This document shows positions 6,472 through 10,788 of a DNA stretch of 10,788 bases, one piece after another; the stretch's first letter is position 1, and each line of letters opens with the position of its first letter. The stretch comes from Candidatus Latescibacterota bacterium (GTDB lineage: Bacteria > Latescibacterota > UBA2968 > UBA8231): assembly GCA_022825185.1 (NCBI GenBank), contig JAJDYK010000129.1, positions 1-10,788 on the forward strand, read 5' to 3'. The notes below the pieces were generated by a model that was given only the letters and a program-made list of their open reading frames with translations, ran no database searches and was not told the DNA's origin. The position numbers were made by a program, and so were the translations under genes.

Positions 6472-7627
6472 AAAACACTCGCCTGCCGAGCAACCGGTTT
6501 TGTAGCAGCGTCAGCGCCAAAATCGCGATGAAGAGCACAAAGGCCATCGCCGAGGCATAGCCGGCGTTGTGGTACTCAAAAACCTGATCGAAAATGGCAA
6601 TACTGAGCACATCAACCGAGTCGCGGGCACCCGGCGTCCGCAGGATATAAACGTGATTAAAGGCTTTGAAGGTCCCAATGACGGCTACCATCGACAAAAA
6701 GAACAGGGTTGGAGAAACTAAGGGCAGGGTAATGTGGCGGAAGACTTGCCACTCGCCAGCACCGTCCATCTCCGCAGCCTCGTAGTATTGCTTGGGGATC
6801 GCGCTGAGGCCGGCCAGTAAAATCACCGTGTCGTAGCCGACATAAACCCAAATGTTGTAGAGGATGATCGAGGTCAGAGCCAAGCTCGGGAAGACGCTGT
6901 CCACCCACGTGGGGTACGAAGCAAAGCCGGCTCCCTGTAGTAACAGGGCTACGACGGACTTGCTCTCGTAGAGCCAGCGCTGGTTCTCCAGTCCCCAAAG
7001 GCTCCAGAAGCGGTTGGCCAGCGAGGAAGGGTGCGGGCTGAAGATGGTGCGAAAAACCACGGCTGAGGCGATGATCGGCGTGATATAAGGCAAGAAAAAC
7101 AGCGTGCGAAACGCGCCTCTAGCCCGCGTGATTTTGAAAAGCAAATACGCCAGTCCGGTGGCCAAGCTTAGCTGGAACGGAATTGTCCCGACTGCGTAGA
7201 AAAACGTGACCTTGAAGCCGTTGTACAGCGCTGGGTCGCCCGTTGCAACCAAGCCACCCAAACCTTGGGCCAATCCCACCCAAAGTCCCAACAGTACGAC
7301 CGCGCCGCAAGCGATGCGGACATAACGGGGACGCAGACCGCACGCGGAGTTTCCCGTCGCCAGTATTGGCGACGCTAACGCGGCGCGCAGGCGATAGGAC
7401 GCCCAGATGAGAACGATCCCGGCGACGAAGGGCAGCAGGTACTGCGGGTCTCCCAAGGCGCGGACATAGTGGTCGAATCCAACCACCGCTTCTTTCTTGA
7501 TCCGCCACCTGTGCAGGCTGACGTACAAGGCATAGCCAATAGGGAAGAGTCCAAACGCGCCCAGCACGACAAGTGCTGGCGCGAGGAGGCCCCAAGCAAG
7601 CTGTTGTTCTCGGATGCGGGTACTCAT
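6461..7627 (-). CDS. MalF-type carbohydrate ABC transporter permease with an extra membrane hairpin
   Basis: A 388-residue inner-membrane permease, first gene of the importer operon. AWGLLAPALVVLG and the following helix (11-36) form the first membrane segment typical of MalF/UgpA-like proteins. The conserved core resumes near 134 with YNGFKVTFFYAVGTIPFQLSL. The EAA loop is YYEAAEMDGAGEWQVFRHIT (281-300), followed by LPLVSPTLFF. Most such permeases are about 290-320 residues. Here about 70 residues are inserted between the YVRALGDP motif (54-61) and the core, containing two probable membrane segments (about 64-82 and 104-124). A smaller extension around 225-248 precedes the IWVYVGYDTVILLAGL helix. 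The ATG at 7627 is favoured because the family N-terminus begins right there, although no good ribosome site is visible upstream. No ATPase gene accompanies it; a shared MsmK/UgpC-like subunit elsewhere is likely. Confidence 0.92.
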   Translation of the reverse strand: MSTRIREQQLAWGLLAPALVVLGAFGLFPIGYALYVSLHRWRIKKEAVVGFDHYVRALGDPQYLLPFVAGIVLIWASYRLRAALASPILATGNSACGLRPRYVRIACGAVVLLGLWVGLAQGLGGLVATGDPALYNGFKVTFFYAVGTIPFQLSLATGLAYLLFKITRARGAFRTLFFLPYITPIIASAVVFRTIFSPHPSSLANRFWSLWGLENQRWLYESKSVVALLLQGAGFASYPTWVDSVFPSLALTSIILYNIWVYVGYDTVILLAGLSAIPKQYYEAAEMDGAGEWQVFRHITLPLVSPTLFFLSMVAVIGTFKAFNHVYILRTPGARDSVDVLSIAIFDQVFEYHNAGYASAMAFVLFIAILALTLLQNRLLGRRVFYGD

Positions 7628-7706
7628 CGGCGTGAGATATTGCTGGGGGAGAGGCTAAATGCGGGGAGAATGCGGCTTCGTCCCGATGCTCGGCGAGATC
7701 TCGGCC
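7628..7706 (-). promoter_or_regulatory. Leader and presumed promoter region of the ABC-sulfatase operon, with a 10-bp palindrome
   Basis: The stretch between the tRNA-operon terminator and the MalF-like ATG must carry the operon's promoter, because the terminator should block read-through. I find no convincing -35/-10 pair and no Shine-Dalgarno sequence; the leader is pyrimidine-rich on the coding strand. A perfect palindrome CGAGATCTCG (7694-7703) is the only structured element and could be an operator. Evidence is positional. Confidence 0.3.
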
Positions 7707-7744
7707 AAAAGAAGAAGGCTCCTGAAGCGTTCCCTTCAGGAGCC
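7707..7744 (-). terminator. Rho-independent terminator of the tRNA operon
   Basis: GGCTCCTGAAG (7717-7727) and CTTCAGGAGCC (7734-7744) form a perfect 11-bp stem with a 6-nt loop. On the minus strand it is followed directly by TTCTTCTTTT (7716 down to 7707), a usable U-rich tract. It begins 5 bp past the encoded CCA of tRNA-Gln, so it fits as the end of the tRNA transcript and separates it from the ABC operon. Confidence 0.85.
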
Positions 7745-7749
7745 GATAT

Positions 7750-7825
7750 TGGCTGCCCCCCTAGGGCTCGAACCTAGAACCTCCTGATCCAGAGTCAGGC
7801 GCACTTCCAATTGTGCTAGAGGGCA
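7750..7825 (-). tRNA. tRNA-Gln, anticodon CUG
   Basis: The minus strand folds into a full cloverleaf: acceptor TGCCCTC/GGGGGCA, D stem GCA/TGC, anticodon stem CCTGA/TCAGG with loop CTCTGGA giving anticodon CTG (7790-7792 on the plus strand), and T arm CTAGG-TTCGAGC-CCTAG. U at position 1 and G73 are usual for glutamine tRNAs. CCA is encoded at 7750-7752. It is last in a three-tRNA operon, 14 bp after tRNA-Ser(GCU). Confidence 0.93.
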
Positions 7826-7837
7826 ACTAACGAAAAT

Positions 7838-7931
<94 letters not shown>

Positions 7932-8008
7932 GCGACCATTGCAAAATAAACTTTTGACGTGCTCCCACCGCTAAAAGGGATGGGATTGTGGCGGCATCAA
8001 ATGGTAAA

Positions 8009-8095
8009 TGGCGGAGGGTGAGGGACTCGAACCCTCAAGGGCGTGAGCCCGGCGGTTTTCAAGACCGCTGCCTTACCAATTAGGTCTAACCCTCC
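8009..8095 (-). tRNA. tRNA-Ser, anticodon UGA
   Basis: A class II cloverleaf: acceptor GGAGGGT/ACCCTCC, anticodon stem GCGGT/ACCGC with loop CTTGAAA giving anticodon TGA (8059-8061 on the plus strand), a short variable arm GGGC-TCAC-GCCC, T arm GAGGG-TTCGAGT-CCCTC, G73 and encoded CCA at 8009-8011. The D arm is unusual: GAC pairs poorly with GGC, with an A-G mismatch in the middle, and its loop resembles that of non-serine tRNAs. It is first in the tRNA operon. The 77-bp spacer to the next tRNA holds nothing recognisable. Confidence 0.9.
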
Positions 8096-8112
8096 TTTTC
8101 CCCGGAGGAAAA

Positions 8113-8141
8113 AATATACATGAGGCCCTATCTTAGGTCAA
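8113..8141 (-). promoter_or_regulatory. Sigma70-type promoter of the tRNA operon, overlapping the gyrA stop codon
   Basis: On the minus strand TTGACC (8141 down to 8136) and TATATT (8118 down to 8113) are separated by exactly 17 bp; each matches the sigma70 consensus at 5 of 6 positions. Transcription would start just before the first tRNA (5' end at 8095). The gyrA TGA stop lies within the -35 box. Confidence 0.7.
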
Positions 8142-10654
8142 CCCAATGCCTGCTCATCGGCCTTGCCGTTTTCCAAGCCAGTCTCTTCTTCATCCTCGCC
8201 CTCGCTGACGGGTAGCGGGGCCATGTCGATAACCCGGTCGCCCTCGTCCAGATTGATCACCCGGACTCCTTGGGTATTGCGTCCAATGGTCGATATCTCT
8301 TGCACGGAGATGCGGATCATAATGCCGTTCTGGGTTACCACCATGACCTCCTCTTCGCCTTCGATCTCCCTACAGGCTACTACGGGGCCGTTGCGCGGGG
8401 AGGTCTTGATGTCAATGACGCCCTGACCGGCGCGGCGCTTGCAGGGGTACTCGGCCTGAAAAGTGCGCTTGCCATAACCATTTTCGCAGATGGTGAGCAG
8501 ACTGCTGCTTTCGCGCACTACGACCATGTCCACAACCTCGTCCCCTTGGCGCAACCTAATGCCCTTAACGCCAGTAGAAACCCGGCCCATTGATCGGACA
8601 TCGCTTTCGCTAAAGCGCATAGCTTGGCCGTTGCGCGTCAATAGGGCAATATCCTGCTGTCCGTCGGTAATGGCCGCCCCAATCAGATCGTCATCATCTT
8701 GGATCTTCAGGGCAATGATCCCGTCGCGACGGATGTTCTGGTAGGCCGAGAGCTTGGTCTTCTTGACAATGCCCTTGCGCGTAGCCGTGAACAAGTACCG
8801 ATCGTCGGAGAACTCCCTGACGGGTACGATGGCGCATATTTGGTCGTCTTGACCAAGCGGCAACAGGTTGGCTATCGATCGTCCCTGAGCCGTGCGGTCG
8901 CCTTCGGGTATGCGAAAAACCTTGAGCCAATAGCACTTGCCCTTGGCCGTCAGGAACATGATGTAAGAATGGGTTGACGCCACGAAGAGGTGTTCGACAA
9001 AATCCTCTTCCTTGGTTTTCATGCCTGTCACCCCGCGGCCGCCGCGATTCTGTACTCGGTAAGCCCTAGGGGGTAGGCGCTTGATGTAGCCACTGCGTGA
9101 GATGGTGACGACCATGTCCTCCTCGGCAATCAAGTCCTCAATGTCGAACTCTTCGGCCGCATAGACGATCTCGGTGCGGCGCTCGTCGCCGAAGCGCTCG
9201 GCCAGATCATCAATCTCGTCCTTGATGATCTGCATCTGCCGCTCGCGGCTGGCGAGGATGGCTCTTTTGTCCTCAATCGTCGTTACCAATTCCTTGTACT
9301 CGGCTTCAATTTTGTCGCGCTCCAAACCCGTTAAGCGCTGCAACGGCATGCTCAGGATGGCTTGGATTTGCCGCTCGCTCAACTCGAATTGCACGTCAGT
9401 ACCTGTCGCAGGGCGAATGCGAGCCAGCCGCTCTTGGGCATCGGCTGGACTCGACGAGCGGCGGATGGTCTCAATCACTAGGTCAATGTGATCTAAGGCG
9501 AAGCGCAGGCCTTCCAGAATGTGCGCCCGCGCTTCGGCTCTCTCCAAGTCGTATTGCGTGCGGCGCACGATCATCTCGTGGCGGTGATCGATATAGTGCT
9601 GCAGCATCTGCTTGAGATTGAGCGTCTCGGGGCGGCCATTGACAATGGCCAACATCATTACCCCGTAGGTAGTCTGCAACATGCTATGGCTATAGAGTTG
9701 GTTAAGCACGACTTCGGCTTGGGCATCCCTCTTGCATTCAAATACAATGCGCAGACCCTTACGGCCCGATTCGTCGCGGATATTGGCAAGTCCGTCGATG
9801 GTTTTGTCGCGCACCAGATCGGCGATTTTCTCTAACAGGCTAGCCTTGTTTACCAAGAAGGGAATTTCGGTGACGACGATGTTCTCGCGCCCGTTCTTGA
9901 GGGTCTCAATATCCGCCCGCGCTCTGATGTAGATCAGTCCCCGGCCCGTTGCGTAGGCTTGCTGCACCCCGCTCATGCCGTAGATGATCCCGCCAGTGGG
10001 AAAGTCAGGGGCTTTGACGTGATCAAGCAGTTCGGCAATGGAGATATCGGGATGATCAATTAGTGCCTTGAGGCCACTGGCAACTTCCCGCAAGTTGTGC
10101 GGCGGGATCTTGGTGGCCATGCCGACTGCAATGCCCATTGAGCCGTTGCAGATCAGGTTGGGGAACCTAGACGGCAAAACTAGCGGCTCTTGCTGCGTCT
10201 CATCGTAGTTGCTGGCGAATTCGACGGTGTTCTTGTCGAGATCCGCTAGCAACTCCATCGCCGGCCAACTCAGCCTCGCCTCTGTGTAGCGCATGGCCGC
10301 CGGAGGATAGCCGTCAATTGAACCGAAGTTGCCTTGGCCTTGGACCAGCGGATAACGCAAGCGAAAGCTCTGCGCCATATGCACTAGCGTCGGATAGACA
10401 ATGTCTTCGCCATGCGGGTGGTAGTTGCCAGAGGTGACGCCGGCAATTTTGGCGCATTTGCGGTAGCCGCGGTTGGGAAAAAGGCTTAAGTCGTTCATCG
10501 CGACCAAGATGCGGCGCTGGGACGGCTTGAGACCGTCGCGGACATCGGGTAGGGCACGCGACCGTATGAAGCTCATGGAATAGTCGAGGAAGGAGGTTTT
10601 GAGCTCCTCCTCAATCTTGACCCGCAGGACCCGGCTTTCTTGCTGTTCGAGCAT
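8138..10654 (-). CDS. gyrA: DNA gyrase subunit A
   Basis: The 838-residue catalytic and DNA-wrapping subunit of DNA gyrase (A2B2), which introduces negative supercoils in the cytoplasm. The N-terminal breakage-reunion domain has [34 protein letters not shown] and AAMRYTE with catalytic Tyr123. The dimer region contains the RRT and AHIL-EGL segments. The C-terminal beta-pinwheel begins near 505 with the GyrA box QNRGGRG (535-541), which distinguishes GyrA from ParC, and later repeats include [13 protein letters not shown] and GRNTQGV. The tail is acidic. The quinolone-determining residues differ from E. coli: Ser83 corresponds to Asp84 and Asp87 to Pro88. The ATG at 10654 has AGGA 8 bp upstream, and gyrB ends 31 bp before it, so the two form an operon. 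Assignment is very firm. Confidence 0.98.
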   Translation of the reverse strand: MLEQQESRVLRVKIEEELKTSFLDYSMSFIRSRALPDVRDGLKPSQRRILVAMNDLSLFPNRGYRKCAKIAGVTSGNYHPHGEDIVYPTLVHMAQSFRLRYPLVQGQGNFGSIDGYPPAAMRYTEARLSWPAMELLADLDKNTVEFASNYDETQQEPLVLPSRFPNLICNGSMGIAVGMATKIPPHNLREVASGLKALIDHPDISIAELLDHVKAPDFPTGGIIYGMSGVQQAYATGRGLIYIRARADIETLKNGRENIVVTEIPFLVNKASLLEKIADLVRDKTIDGLANIRDESGRKGLRIVFECKRDAQAEVVLNQLYSHSMLQTTYGVMMLAIVNGRPETLNLKQMLQHYIDHRHEMIVRRTQYDLERAEARAHILEGLRFALDHIDLVIETIRRSSSPADAQERLARIRPATGTDVQFELSERQIQAILSMPLQRLTGLERDKIEAEYKELVTTIEDKRAILASRERQMQIIKDEIDDLAERFGDERRTEIVYAAEEFDIEDLIAEEDMVVTISRSGYIKRLPPRAYRVQNRGGRGVTGMKTKEEDFVEHLFVASTHSYIMFLTAKGKCYWLKVFRIPEGDRTAQGRSIANLLPLGQDDQICAIVPVREFSDDRYLFTATRKGIVKKTKLSAYQNIRRDGIIALKIQDDDDLIGAAITDGQQDIALLTRNGQAMRFSESDVRSMGRVSTGVKGIRLRQGDEVVDMVVVRESSSLLTICENGYGKRTFQAEYPCKRRAGQGVIDIKTSPRNGPVVACREIEGEEEVMVVTQNGIMIRISVQEISTIGRNTQGVRVINLDEGDRVIDMAPLPVSEGEDEEETGLENGKADEQALG

Positions 10655-10672
10655 AAATTAAATCCTAGCTTT

Positions 10673-10688
10673 TTAGTCTATTAGTCTA
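10673..10688. repeat. 8-bp tandem duplication in the gyrB-gyrA spacer
   Basis: TTAGTCTA occurs twice head to tail. On the coding strand each copy reads TAGACTAA, and the first copy supplies the gyrB stop codon. It looks like a small slippage duplication just upstream of the gyrA ribosome site; no function is evident. Confidence 0.6.
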
Positions 10689-10788
10689 ATAGAACGCGTC
10701 CAGATTCTTTACATCTAGCGCGTACTTCTCGATAAATTCGCGGCGCGGCTCCACCTGCTCGCCCATGAGTAGGGTAAAAAGGTGATCC
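10686..10788 (-). CDS. gyrB: DNA gyrase subunit B, C-terminal 33 residues only
   Basis: Reading the minus strand from the window edge gives an open frame ending in TAG at 10686. It contains [18 protein letters not shown] and then DVKNLDAFY. This matches the conserved end of GyrB, where (L/F)xxLMGxxVxxRRxFIExNA is followed by an NLD tail. The gene continues outside the window. It lies 31 bp upstream of gyrA on the same strand, the common gyrB-gyrA order. The piece is too short for the annotated frame search but the signature is clear. Confidence 0.93.
   Translation of the reverse strand, partial: DHLFTLLMGEQVEPRREFIEKYALDVKNLDAFY

Noticed and set aside
7119..7595. Minus-strand frame of 158 codons within the MalF-like gene
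   Set aside because: Arginine-rich, low-complexity shadow of the permease frame with no recognisable domain.
7628..7749. Riboswitch or attenuator before the ABC operon
   Set aside because: The only strong hairpin is followed by a T-tract directly after the tRNA operon and is best explained as its terminator; no conserved aptamer pattern is seen.
7932..8008. A fourth tRNA in the spacer between the two serine tRNAs
   Set aside because: The 77 bp have no T-arm motif or acceptor pairing.
8009..8095. Selenocysteine tRNA reading of the UGA-anticodon tRNA
   Set aside because: tRNA-Sec has anticodon UCA and a longer acceptor/T arm; this one has anticodon UGA, a 7-bp acceptor and a short variable arm.

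Overview
The window reads as ordinary chromosomal DNA from an uncultured, moderately GC-rich bacterium. The GyrA sequence has SGNYHPHG followed by a Pro at the usual Asp87 position, plus a QNRGGRG GyrA box. Combined with a cytoplasmic-type sulfatase and an enolase-superfamily sugar-acid dehydratase, this recalls Planctomycetes, Poribacteria or Latescibacteria-like marine lineages. That placement is a low-confidence guess from protein flavour. The tRNAs all encode CCA.

Region 1 (1-630): the 3' part of a small RsmC/YbxB-like SAM methyltransferase on the + strand, then a short gap holding a degenerate 'ATCTGCG' repeat. Region 2 (631-7627): an apparent carbohydrate-utilisation locus. A rhamnonate-dehydratase-like enolase (-) diverges from an XRE-PAS-GAF-like regulator (+). 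The regulator converges on a four-gene minus-strand operon. In transcription order that operon is a MalF-like permease with an unusual inserted membrane hairpin, a MalG-like permease, a lipoprotein solute-binding protein and a type I sulfatase. Coupling is tight: 11-bp overlap, 4-bp gap, 24-bp gap. No ABC ATPase or glycoside hydrolase lies in the window. Region 3 (7628-8137): a compact tRNA operon, Ser(UGA)-Ser(GCU)-Gln(CUG), with a good sigma70-type promoter overlapping the gyrA stop codon and a strong intrinsic terminator at the other end. Region 4 (8138-10788): the gyrB-gyrA operon, with gyrB represented only by its last 33 codons.

Model for the locus (inference): a sulfated sugar or sugar-acid ligand is captured by the lipoprotein and imported by the MalF/MalG channel, which would be powered by an ATPase encoded elsewhere. 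It is desulfated in the cytoplasm, since the sulfatase shows no signal peptide. The product or a derived aldonate is then dehydrated by the enolase-family enzyme. The PAS/GAF-like regulator between the two arms is the obvious candidate controller. This is the only part of the window that could be a less-described system; the rest is housekeeping.
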